Assembly (NCBI GenBank): GCA_024699425.1
Contig: JAILPP010000099.1
Location: 1-36,732 of the forward strand
From: Oscillospiraceae bacterium
GTDB lineage: Bacteria; Bacillota; Clostridia; Oscillospirales; Ruminococcaceae
Direction: 5' to 3'
Length of the DNA: 36,732 nucleotides
The position numbers and the translations under genes were made by a program. Shown in pieces: positions 28,878 to 36,732 of this stretch (positions are counted from its first letter, which is position 1; the number at the start of each line of letters is the position of its first letter). Under the pieces are notes generated by a model. The model was not told the origin of the DNA, did no database searches, and saw nothing but the letters and a program-made list of their open reading frames with translations.

Positions 28878-29842
28878 CAAAACAAATCAGTTCCCGCCCT
28901 GTCCGCCGTCCCGAATACTGGCTGATCTTGGGTTCACTGGTGTTTGTTGCCGTCTGCTTTTACGGTATCCGTGCAGCAGCCGTGATCGGACTTGCAGCCG
29001 TGACTGCAATGATAACAGACCTCATCGTTCTGTTCTGGCGGGGACGTGCCTACCGAAGTATTGACGTTTCCAATATCGGCAATGCCATTGTGCTGGCACT
29101 GTTGTTTCCTGCAACTGTTCCGTATTCAATCGTGATAATCAGTACTGTGTTCGGGACAGTCATCGGAGCGCACGTATTCGGCTACCGCCGTGATCTGGTA
29201 TTTCCGCCGTCGGCGGTCGGTTATCTTCTGGCGCTTACCTGCTGGAAAGACGAGATTCTTCAGTTTCCGGAGGTCGGCAGCCGACTTGCACTGTTCGGCA
29301 ACGAACCTGCGGTACAGCCTTCTTTCACTGCTTTGTTCAACGAGAAGGGAAGTATCTACTTTCTGCATGAGGATATTCTCGAATGTCTGATCGGCGCTGT
29401 GCCGGGACCGATGGGAACGGGCTGTGTCATCATGCTGCTGCTGGGAATTGTGATCCTGATCGCACGCAGGCAACTCGATCTGTTTGCCGTTCTTGGCGGG
29501 ATCCTGAATATGACGCTCCCTGTACTTTACGGAAGAGCCGATCATACTATCCTGCTGACAAATATGCTGCTTTTTTCGCTGATCTTCTTCATTGGCGACC
29601 GTGCGTTGATGCCCTGTCGGGGACTTGCTGCATTTCTGGCTTCCGGTATCACCTGCACACTGACCGGATTCCTGATTACAGCTTATCATCTGGAATATGC
29701 ACCTGTGATCGCTGTGATCCTCACCTGCCCGCTGTGGCGGTGGTTTGCAGCCATTGAGAAGAGAACCCGTATGCTTTTCAGGGAACAGCACAAGGACAGA
29801 AAGAAGGAGGCTTCGGAAAATGGATCCGCAAAAAGCGTATAA
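28874..29842 (+). CDS. RnfD/NqrB-like membrane protein, divergent (TTG start overlapping rpe stop)
   Basis: SNIGNAIVLALLFPATVP, GAHVFGYRRDLVFPPSAVGYLLAL and CLIGAVPGPMGTGCVIMLLLGIVILIARRQ resemble RnfD segments; multiple TM segments; AAGGAGG at 28861-28867. Confidence 0.7.
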   Translation: MTKQISSRPVRRPEYWLILGSLVFVAVCFYGIRAAAVIGLAAVTAMITDLIVLFWRGRAYRSIDVSNIGNAIVLALLFPATVPYSIVIISTVFGTVIGAHVFGYRRDLVFPPSAVGYLLALTCWKDEILQFPEVGSRLALFGNEPAVQPSFTALFNEKGSIYFLHEDILECLIGAVPGPMGTGCVIMLLLGIVILIARRQLDLFAVLGGILNMTLPVLYGRADHTILLTNMLLFSLIFFIGDRALMPCRGLAAFLASGITCTLTGFLITAYHLEYAPVIAVILTCPLWRWFAAIEKRTRMLFREQHKDRKKEASENGSAKSV

Positions 29843-30458
29843 AGACGGACTTTTCCGCCATAATTCAGTTCTTTCCGAGGGTATGGTGATCGCACCTGTC
29901 GTTGTCTGCTGCGATACCCTGCGCAAGTCGCTGCTGCTCTCTCTTGCATTTGTCCTGATTACAGTGACCGCAGTCACTCTCGGTTCTTTTTATCCGAAGA
30001 AGCTGCCCTATGCTGTGCGCATTATCCTCTATGCACTGACCGCCTCGCTCCTGTACATTCCGACAGCGCTCCTCTGTGAGTATCTCAGTCCGGAAACCTA
30101 TGCGGCACTGACAAATATGTCTCTGCCGGGGCTTGGCATGGTCAGCGGTGCGGCGTTTCTGTACTTGCCGCTTCTGTCGGTCAATTCGTTTGTTGTCCTG
30201 CATTCGGAACTGCATTTTTATCATTATAAGCGAGGGAAAATGCTCGGTGTACTGCTTTCACACGCAGCAGGATTTTCTCTTGCCGCCTGCCTGATCGGAT
30301 GTATCCGTGAGATCTTTGCCCACGGAACGTTCTTCGGATTTGCTGTGGATATGCCGCTTATCCTGCAAGGACTGGCTGCACCGTGGGGCGGATTTATTCT
30401 GATCGGTATCCTGTCGGCACTGCACCGCAGGATTTTCCCGAAGAAAACGGAGGCATAA
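29820..30458 (+). CDS. RnfE/NqrD-like membrane protein, divergent
   Basis: GLFRHNSVLSEGMVIAPVVV aligns by eye to GL(W)KNN.ALVQLLGLCPLLAVT; IGCIREIFAHGTFFG matches RnfE GSLREIIGNGTLF. Start at 29820 after GGAGG, overlapping the upstream gene by 23 bp. Confidence 0.7.
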   Translation: MDPQKAYKDGLFRHNSVLSEGMVIAPVVVCCDTLRKSLLLSLAFVLITVTAVTLGSFYPKKLPYAVRIILYALTASLLYIPTALLCEYLSPETYAALTNMSLPGLGMVSGAAFLYLPLLSVNSFVVLHSELHFYHYKRGKMLGVLLSHAAGFSLAACLIGCIREIFAHGTFFGFAVDMPLILQGLAAPWGGFILIGILSALHRRIFPKKTEA

Positions 30459-30463
30459 TATCC

Positions 30464-31105
30464 ATGTGGCTGATGACGGCGATCGTATCGCTGCTGACTA
30501 CAAACCTGATCTTTACACGGGCACTCGGCACAAGCACAATGATGGCTGCCGCCAAGAATCGTTCACGATTGCCGGTACTGGCACTTGTTATGACGGTGTT
30601 TTCCGTGTTTTCCTGTCTGGGAATGCAGCTTGTCTGCTATGTGTTCGGACTTGCACGTCTGCTGCATTATCCTTTTGCACTGGGACTGCCGCTTGTCTAT
30701 ACCCTGATGATTGGTGTGATCTATCTGGCAGTTCTTGCCTTTATAGAACTGCTGTTTCCCCAAAAAGCTCCGGGGTATCGGAAATATGTCCACCTGTCTG
30801 CATTTAACTGTGCGGTAATGGGAACACTGTATCTGGCGTTTTCACCGGACGGATTGAGTCAGGATTTTGCCGAGCCGCCCGTGGTCAGCCTGTTCGGACT
30901 GCTCATCGGGGCAATGAATGAACCGATTACGGCAGTTCTGTTCGGCTTGCAGGAAGGACTCGGATTTCTTCTGGCTTCGCTGATGCTTTCCGCCGTGCGG
31001 GAACGGCTGTATGACAGCGAAGTGCCGTCCTCCTTCCGCGGAAGACCCGCCATGATGGTTTACATCGGCGTAATCGCACTTGCGGTCTATGCGATTTTTG
31101 TGTAG
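30464..31105 (+). CDS. RnfA/NqrE-like membrane protein, divergent
   Basis: AFNCAVMGTLYL matches TTNCAVLGVALL; EGLGFLLASLMLSAVRERLYDSEVPSSFRGRPAMMVYIGVIALAVYAIF matches the RnfA C-terminus. Start at 30464 after GGAGG. Confidence 0.78.
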   Translation: MWLMTAIVSLLTTNLIFTRALGTSTMMAAAKNRSRLPVLALVMTVFSVFSCLGMQLVCYVFGLARLLHYPFALGLPLVYTLMIGVIYLAVLAFIELLFPQKAPGYRKYVHLSAFNCAVMGTLYLAFSPDGLSQDFAEPPVVSLFGLLIGAMNEPITAVLFGLQEGLGFLLASLMLSAVRERLYDSEVPSSFRGRPAMMVYIGVIALAVYAIFV

Positions 31106-31147
31106 TTTCAGATATATAGAACAGATGAGAGGAGCCGGACGATCCCT

Positions 31148-32257
31148 ATGAAGATCAGACCAAAGGGACGGAAAATCTACAGACATCGTACCGCAGCGGA
31201 AAAACTGCGAGATTTCGGCACAAATACAGCTTCTCTGCTTGGTACACTGCTGGCAGCGAGCGTGATGGTCATTGTCGGCTACAGTGCGGGAAAACCACTG
31301 CTCCAATTTCTCAATGAAAGCCGTATTCTTGCCGTGCCGAATGAGGTGCAGGAGACACTGCCGCTCACCGAACCGCCGACGGAAGCCCCCGTCACGGAAA
31401 CAGAGACGGCTGCACCAACAACAGAACCCGAACCACAACAGCGGGAAGCTCCCGAAATGCAAGGCTATATCCTGCCTGAGGACAGCCTGACGGCACAGTC
31501 TCCGTTTGAAGAGGCTGTCAAAGCGATTCCCGAAGGAACGACACACGTCTTTGTCCCGCTGAAAACCAAAGGCGGCTATCTCTATTACGCAACCGACTTG
31601 CAGGATGCGGCAAAAAGCGGCGCTGTCCGTGCGGCACTCCCTCTGACTTCGATCTATGAGGCAATCGCCGCAAAAGGCGCAGAACCGGTTGCACTGATTA
31701 ACACGCTGGAAGATTCCGTGTACCCGCAGAGTTATCCCGATTCGGCGTACCGCTACGCTGGAAGCGATGAACTCTGGCTGGACACCTCACCGGAAAACGG
31801 CGGAAAACCAATGCTCTCACCATTCAAAGAGATGACACTCGATTACCTTGGAAATATCGCTGCGGAGATCAAGGCTGCCGGCTTTGAGTCGATCGCCTGC
31901 GACGGACTGCGATTTCCCGATTTCACGGAAGAAGAACTTTCCCGACTGGACAGCCGTGTCGGACAGAATGCCCGCTATACAGCGTTGACCGCAGTCGTTG
32001 AGGCAATGCGGAAAGCCGCACCGCATATGCATTACTATACTCTGGTCAGCGGCACAGACATTCTGAACAACCGCAGCGATGCCATTGCCGCTTCCAATGA
32101 CATTGAACTGGAAGCAATTCTTTGCAAGGTGGATTCGCTTTCTGCCGCCAATGTGGAAATGCTGCGGACACTTCCGGACGAAAATCCTGTCGTTTTCATA
32201 TGGGATGGCGTTTCTGTTCCGGAAAGTGAGAAAAGCTATATCCGATATGCGGAATAA
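31148..32257 (+). CDS. Membrane-anchored putative glycoside hydrolase-like protein (DUF4015-like) with Thr/Pro/Glu-rich linker
   Basis: N-terminal TM (LLGTLLAASVMVIVGYSAG); linker LPLTEPPTEAPVTETETAAPTTEPEP; ELWLDTSPENGGKPMLSPFKEMTLDYLGNIAAEIKAAGFESIACDGLRFPDF. Confidence 0.65.
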   Translation: MKIRPKGRKIYRHRTAAEKLRDFGTNTASLLGTLLAASVMVIVGYSAGKPLLQFLNESRILAVPNEVQETLPLTEPPTEAPVTETETAAPTTEPEPQQREAPEMQGYILPEDSLTAQSPFEEAVKAIPEGTTHVFVPLKTKGGYLYYATDLQDAAKSGAVRAALPLTSIYEAIAAKGAEPVALINTLEDSVYPQSYPDSAYRYAGSDELWLDTSPENGGKPMLSPFKEMTLDYLGNIAAEIKAAGFESIACDGLRFPDFTEEELSRLDSRVGQNARYTALTAVVEAMRKAAPHMHYYTLVSGTDILNNRSDAIAASNDIELEAILCKVDSLSAANVEMLRTLPDENPVVFIWDGVSVPESEKSYIRYAE

Positions 32258-32331
32258 ACACATTTTTATGTGTGTCAATATCCGGGCTGCTTCGGAAATG
32301 CCCGGAAGATCATAATCAAAGGAGTGATTCC

Positions 32332-33291
32332 ATGTCAGAAAAATTCACAATTTCCCTGAAGAAGATCATTGATGAGTTCAAGCTCGAAGTCATCTATTCT
32401 CCGAAGGATCCGTCCGAACTGCTGATTGACGAGAACGATGTCAACCGTCCCGGCTTGCAGCTCATGGGCTTCTATGAGTATTTCAATCCGGAGCGTATCC
32501 AGATCATCGGCAAAATGGAGTTTGCCTACCTCTCCACGATCGACGAAAAAACCCGCAGAGAACGTCTGGAAATGCTGTTTTCCAAGAAGCTGCCTGCGCT
32601 CATCATCGCAAGAGAACTCCCCTATTTTGCGGAAATGCTGGAACTTTCCAAGAAGTATGATGTTCCGCTGCTCCGCAGTAAGGAGAGTACTTCCAATTTC
32701 ATGTCGGGTCTGATCGCATTCCTGAATCTGAACCTTGCGCCCCGTATTACCCGTCACGGCGTACTGATCGAGATCTACGGTGAGGGTGTGTTCCTGACAG
32801 GTGAAAGCGGTGTCGGCAAATCGGAAACCGCCATTGAACTGGTCAAGCGGGGACATCGCCTCGTTGCAGATGATGCCGTGGAGATCCGCAAAGTCTCCAA
32901 CATCTCGCTGGTCGGTTCGTCTCCGGACAACATCCGCCACTTCCTCGAACTGCGCGGTATCGGTATCATCAATGCCCGCCGCCTGTTCGGTATGGGTGCT
33001 GTCAAGGTGACAGAGAAGATTGATCTTGTGGTGGAAATGGAACTCTGGAATCCGGAAAAGATCTATGACCGCATGGGCGTGGATACACAGTATACCTCGA
33101 TTCTCGGTGTCAAAGTGCCGTCCCTGACAATTCCTGTCAAGCCCGGACGAAATCTCGCCGTCATTTTAGAGGTCGCAGCAATGAACAACCGTCAGAAGAA
33201 AATGGGCTACAATGCCGCTACTGAACTGCTCGACAGACTCGGTATGGACATGGAAGGCACAGAGACGGTCAAGGATTACGATGCATTCTGA
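32332..33291 (+). CDS. hprK: HPr kinase/phosphorylase
   Basis: Walker A GESGVGKSETAIELVKRGHRLVADDAVEI; ELRGIGIINARRLFGMGAVK. Start at 32332 after AAAGGAG. Confidence 0.96.
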   Translation: MSEKFTISLKKIIDEFKLEVIYSPKDPSELLIDENDVNRPGLQLMGFYEYFNPERIQIIGKMEFAYLSTIDEKTRRERLEMLFSKKLPALIIARELPYFAEMLELSKKYDVPLLRSKESTSNFMSGLIAFLNLNLAPRITRHGVLIEIYGEGVFLTGESGVGKSETAIELVKRGHRLVADDAVEIRKVSNISLVGSSPDNIRHFLELRGIGIINARRLFGMGAVKVTEKIDLVVEMELWNPEKIYDRMGVDTQYTSILGVKVPSLTIPVKPGRNLAVILEVAAMNNRQKKMGYNAATELLDRLGMDMEGTETVKDYDAF

Positions 33292-33317
33292 TGCACACAT
33301 ATTAGAAGGGAGCCTTT

Positions 33318-34232
33318 ATGAAAGAAAAACTGAAACAGCTCTGTGAGCAATGGAAAACAGAATTACTCGAAAACGTCAGACTGTCCGAACATACCACGTT
33401 TCAGATCGGCGGATGTGCGGATTACTGGGCAGAGGTCGCAAGCACGGGCGCACTCTCAAATCTGATCAAATTCTGTCAGGCGGAAGGACTGCCATTCTTT
33501 GTCATGGGCAAGGGCAGTAATATCCTCGCTTCCGATCAGGGATTCAGAGGTCTGATCCTGCACATCGGCAAGGGATTTTCGGATATGTACGATGACGGGG
33601 CTGAGATCACCTATGAAGCAGGTATGTCCCTGATACGGGCTGCCAAGATCGCAGAATCCAAAAGTCTCTCCGGTATGGAAGGACTTTCCGGCATTCCCGG
33701 TACGATCGGCGGTGCGCTTTATATGAATGCGGGCGCTTACGGCTACGAAATGAGCCAGATCGTCACCGGCTGCACCTACATGGACATGGACGGCAAAATG
33801 CGTACTATGGAAGCCGAGGAACTGGAACTTTCCTACCGTCATAGCTGGTTCACCGATCATCCGGGCATCATCCTGTCTGTGACTGTGAAGCTGACTCCTG
33901 GCGACAAGTCCGAAATCACAACCAGAATGCTCGATTTCCTGCACAAGAGAAATGATATGCAGCCGCTGAATTTCCCAACTGCGGGCAGCACATTCAAGCG
34001 CCCGGAAGGAAATTACGCCTCTGCACTGATCGACGAATGCGGTCTGAAAGGACTGTGCATCGGTGATGCGCAGGTCAGCCCGAAACACGCAGGCTTTATC
34101 ATCAACCGCGGCAGGGCAACCTGCGCAGATGTGCTGAAACTGTGCGGTCATGTTCAGAATACCGTCAAGGAAAAAACAGGGTATGAACTGGAACTGGAAC
34201 CGATCCTTCTGGGTGAACAGACAGGAGCGTGA
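33318..34232 (+). CDS. murB: UDP-N-acetylmuramate dehydrogenase
   Basis: LSEHTTFQIGGCADYW; MGKGSNILASDQGFRG; GSTFKRPEGNYASALIDECGLKG. Confidence 0.96.
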   Translation: MKEKLKQLCEQWKTELLENVRLSEHTTFQIGGCADYWAEVASTGALSNLIKFCQAEGLPFFVMGKGSNILASDQGFRGLILHIGKGFSDMYDDGAEITYEAGMSLIRAAKIAESKSLSGMEGLSGIPGTIGGALYMNAGAYGYEMSQIVTGCTYMDMDGKMRTMEAEELELSYRHSWFTDHPGIILSVTVKLTPGDKSEITTRMLDFLHKRNDMQPLNFPTAGSTFKRPEGNYASALIDECGLKGLCIGDAQVSPKHAGFIINRGRATCADVLKLCGHVQNTVKEKTGYELELEPILLGEQTGA

Positions 34233-34237
34233 TTTCC

Positions 34238-35095
34238 ATGCAATTGATCATACTGACCGGTATGTCCGGTTCAGGAAAATCAACGGCAATGAAAGTGCTG
34301 GAGGATATCGGATTTTACTGTATTGATAACCTCCCGCCGCTTCTCATTCCGAAATTTGTGGATATCTGCGAACAGACAGGCGGCAGTCTCAACAAGGTCG
34401 CAGTTGCGATTGATATTCGTACCGGTGATATGTTCTCCGAGGTCTATACCACGCTGAAAAATCTCCACAAGGAGAAACGCGATGAACTGAAAGTGATCTA
34501 CACAGAGGCATCCAATGAGATACTGCTCCGCCGCTATAAGGAAACACGCCGCAAACATCCGCTTCTGGACAAGTGCAGCTCGCTGGAAGATGCCATCCGT
34601 CTCGAACGTGAACAGCTCCAGCCCTTACAGGCACTTTCGGACTATTACATCGAAACGACACGGCTCAGTACCGCACAGCTCGGCGCCGAAATACGGGAGA
34701 TCTTTCTGGAAAATCAGACCGATTCCATGCTTGTGAAAGTCATGTCGTTCGGCTACAAGTACGGCGTTTCCACAGAGGCAGACCTCGTGTTCGATGTGCG
34801 CTGTCTGCCCAATCCCTACTACCTGCCCGAACTGAAAACCCACACCGGCTGTGAATCCTGTGTGCGGGATTATGTCATGAAGTTTGAGCAGTCACAGGAA
34901 TTGATGCGGAAACTGACAGAACTTCTCGACTTCCTGCTGCCGCTGTATATTGCCGAGGGCAAAAGTCAGCTTGTCGTTGCTTTCGGCTGTACCGGAGGAA
35001 AACACCGCAGTGTCACATTTGCGGAACTGGTCGGCGATGCCGTCCGTGAAAAAGGCTACCGTGTCCATAAACTGCATCGTGATATTGCAAAATAG
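34238..35095 (+). CDS. rapZ: RNase adapter / nucleotide-binding protein RapZ (YvcJ)
   Basis: IILTGMSGSGKSTAMKVLEDIGFYCIDNLP; FGCTGGKHRSVTFAE. ATG at 34238 has better SD spacing than the GTG at 34229. Confidence 0.95.
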   Translation: MQLIILTGMSGSGKSTAMKVLEDIGFYCIDNLPPLLIPKFVDICEQTGGSLNKVAVAIDIRTGDMFSEVYTTLKNLHKEKRDELKVIYTEASNEILLRRYKETRRKHPLLDKCSSLEDAIRLEREQLQPLQALSDYYIETTRLSTAQLGAEIREIFLENQTDSMLVKVMSFGYKYGVSTEADLVFDVRCLPNPYYLPELKTHTGCESCVRDYVMKFEQSQELMRKLTELLDFLLPLYIAEGKSQLVVAFGCTGGKHRSVTFAELVGDAVREKGYRVHKLHRDIAK

Positions 35096-35105
35096 ACAAC
35101 CATTC

Positions 35106-35131
35106 CATACACCGCCTACGGGCGGCGTATG
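35106..35131 (+). other. Stem-loop with C(UACG)G tetraloop between rapZ and whiA
   Basis: CATAC-a-CCGCC-TACG-GGCGG-c-GTATG, one internal mismatch; precedes the whiA SD. Confidence 0.65.
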
Positions 35132-35151
35132 CTTTATCCGGAGGGAATACC

Positions 35152-36069
35152 ATGTCATTTTCACATAATGTGCGGGAATGCATCCGCAGTTCAATCAACG
35201 ATCAGGACAAGCGATTTGCCTGCCTGTATGGAATGCTTCTGTTCGGACGTACTGTCACACGGGAGGAAATTGTCCTGAAAAGTGAAAGTGATGTGTTCGA
35301 TTCCGTGTTTCCGGTTCTGATGAAAACCGTGTTCGGCACTTCCGTTCCGCTTTCCATCGAAGAAAAGCCGAGAAAAAACGGCGAAGTTCTCCATATCTAC
35401 CGCATCAGCGGGGAAGCATATGTGACAGCGATCCGCCATCGTTTTCACATTCATGAGGAACGCCGCATTGATATGCGCAATCTGCCGACCAACAGCATCG
35501 GAATGTTCCTCGGCGGGGTGTTCCTGACCTGCGGCACGATCACAGACCCGCAGAAAGAATATCATATGGAATTCACAGTGCCAACGGAAGCACTCTGCAC
35601 AGATCTCTGTGATCTTCTTCTGAGCGTCGGCGTACACCCGAATACGGTCAGACGGCGCTATGCATGGTCGGCATACCTGAAAATGCATGAAGAGATCGGT
35701 GATCTGCTGACCTTCATCGGCGCACAGCGCTGCACACTTGAACTGATTGATGTGCAGATCGACAAGGAAGTCAAGAATCACGTCAACCGTATGAATAACT
35801 GCGATATGGCAAATATTGACAAAGTGATAAATGCTGCCGAACGTCAGAGGCGGGACATCGAAACGATCATCGCACACGATAAAATGCAGACACTCACACC
35901 CGAACTGCGGGAACTTGCCGAACTTCGGCTTGATAATCCGCACCTGAGTCTTGCCGATCTCTCTGAACTGCTTTCCGAGCCGATCGGACGTTCCGGTGTG
36001 AACCACCGCTTCCGCCGCCTCAGTGCCATTGCGGAACAGTGCAGAAAGGAGGAACACGGTGAATCCTGA
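35152..36069 (+). CDS. whiA: DNA-binding protein WhiA
   Basis: MFLGGVFLTCGTITDPQKEYHMEF; NRMNNCDMANIDKVINAAERQRRDIETI; C-terminal HTH LSLADLSELLSEPIGRSGVNHRFRRL. Confidence 0.95.
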   Translation: MSFSHNVRECIRSSINDQDKRFACLYGMLLFGRTVTREEIVLKSESDVFDSVFPVLMKTVFGTSVPLSIEEKPRKNGEVLHIYRISGEAYVTAIRHRFHIHEERRIDMRNLPTNSIGMFLGGVFLTCGTITDPQKEYHMEFTVPTEALCTDLCDLLLSVGVHPNTVRRRYAWSAYLKMHEEIGDLLTFIGAQRCTLELIDVQIDKEVKNHVNRMNNCDMANIDKVINAAERQRRDIETIIAHDKMQTLTPELRELAELRLDNPHLSLADLSELLSEPIGRSGVNHRFRRLSAIAEQCRKEEHGES

Positions 36070-36732
36070 TGCGTTTGTTCACCTTCATGTCCACAGCGAA
36101 TACAGCCTGCTGGACGGTGCCTGTCGTCTGAAAGCACTTTGCAGGCAAGTCAGAGAACATGGTCAGACGGCTGTCGCTGTGACGGATCACGGCAATCTGT
36201 ATGCGGCTGTCGCTTTCTATGATGCGGCGAAAGAAGCAGGAATCAAGCCGATTATCGGGTGTGAGGTCTATCTTGCACAGCGCAGCCGCCGTGACAGAGA
36301 TCCGCTGCTGGACGGCAAAAGTTATCATCTGCTTCTGCTTTGCGAGAATGAGACAGGCTATCGGAATCTGATCAAACTCGTCTCGCTCTCGAACTTAGAG
36401 GGCTTTTACAGGAAACCCCGTGTCGATTGGGAACTGTTACAGCAGTACCACGAGGGACTGATCTGCCTGTCCGCCTGTATTGCCGGGGAAATCCCCCGTC
36501 TTTTGCTGGACAACGACTATGCAGGTGCGAAATGTGCCGCACTCCGCTATCGTGAGCTGTTCGGGGAGGGGAATTTCTTTCTGGAAGTCCAGAATCACGG
36601 CATTCCCGAAGAAAGGGAAGTCCTGCCGCAGCTTGTCCGTCTCTCCCGTGAAACCCATATCCCGCTTGCAGCCACCAATGATGCCCACTATCTGAACCGT
36701 TCCGATGCACAGACACATAAGATACTGCTTTG
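36059..36732 (+). CDS. dnaE: DNA polymerase III alpha subunit, DnaE type, N-terminal PHP domain (3' truncated by window edge; absent from ORF track)
   Basis: GTG start overlapping the whiA end; VNPDAFVHLHVHSEYSLLDGACRLKAL...VTDHGNLYAAVAFYDAAKEAGIKPIIGCEVYLA. Confidence 0.93.
   Translation, partial: MNPDAFVHLHVHSEYSLLDGACRLKALCRQVREHGQTAVAVTDHGNLYAAVAFYDAAKEAGIKPIIGCEVYLAQRSRRDRDPLLDGKSYHLLLLCENETGYRNLIKLVSLSNLEGFYRKPRVDWELLQQYHEGLICLSACIAGEIPRLLLDNDYAGAKCAALRYRELFGEGNFFLEVQNHGIPEEREVLPQLVRLSRETHIPLAATNDAHYLNRSDAQTHKILL

Noticed and set aside
1-36732. CRISPR arrays, IS elements, integrases or prophage genes
   Set aside because: No direct-repeat/spacer pattern, transposase or integrase motifs found on reading; the only mobile-type trace is the truncated pglX-like gene beside tRNA-Gly.

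Overview
This 36.7 kb window looks like a chromosomal segment of a low-to-mid GC Firmicute, probably Ruminococcaceae-like (inferred from gene content). It is mostly plus-strand housekeeping operons. The blocks, in order: (1) the 3' end of a GH13 alpha-glucosidase and a convergent DUF6512-like membrane protein; (2) pyrH-frr-uppS-cdsA-dxr-rseP-ispG-polC; (3) a his operon hisZ-G-D-C-B-H-A-(GNAT)-F-(X-hisI); (4) a minus-strand block with a LacI-like sensor/EAL/beta-helix protein, a C-terminally truncated solitary PglX-type (BREX) methyltransferase, tRNA-Gly(CCC) and a DUF1846 protein; (5) rpe followed by RnfD-, RnfE- and RnfA-like genes and a DUF4015-like putative glycoside hydrolase; (6) hprK-murB-rapZ-whiA-dnaE, with dnaE running off the window end and missing from the ORF track. 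Strongest candidate for something undescribed: the rpe-linked three-gene Rnf-like membrane module (28874-31105). It has no RnfB, RnfC or RnfG neighbours, has apparently lost three of the four Fe-S cysteines of the RnfA/RnfE pair, and lacks the RnfD flavinylation motif. Other notable items are an EAL protein with a surface-protein-like beta-helix tail, a HisI gene with an in-frame unknown N-terminal domain plus an internal perfect Shine-Dalgarno/start, a remnant PglX next to a tRNA, and a 21-bp perfect palindrome overlapping the pyrH promoter. All family names come from recognising motifs by eye; no searches were run.
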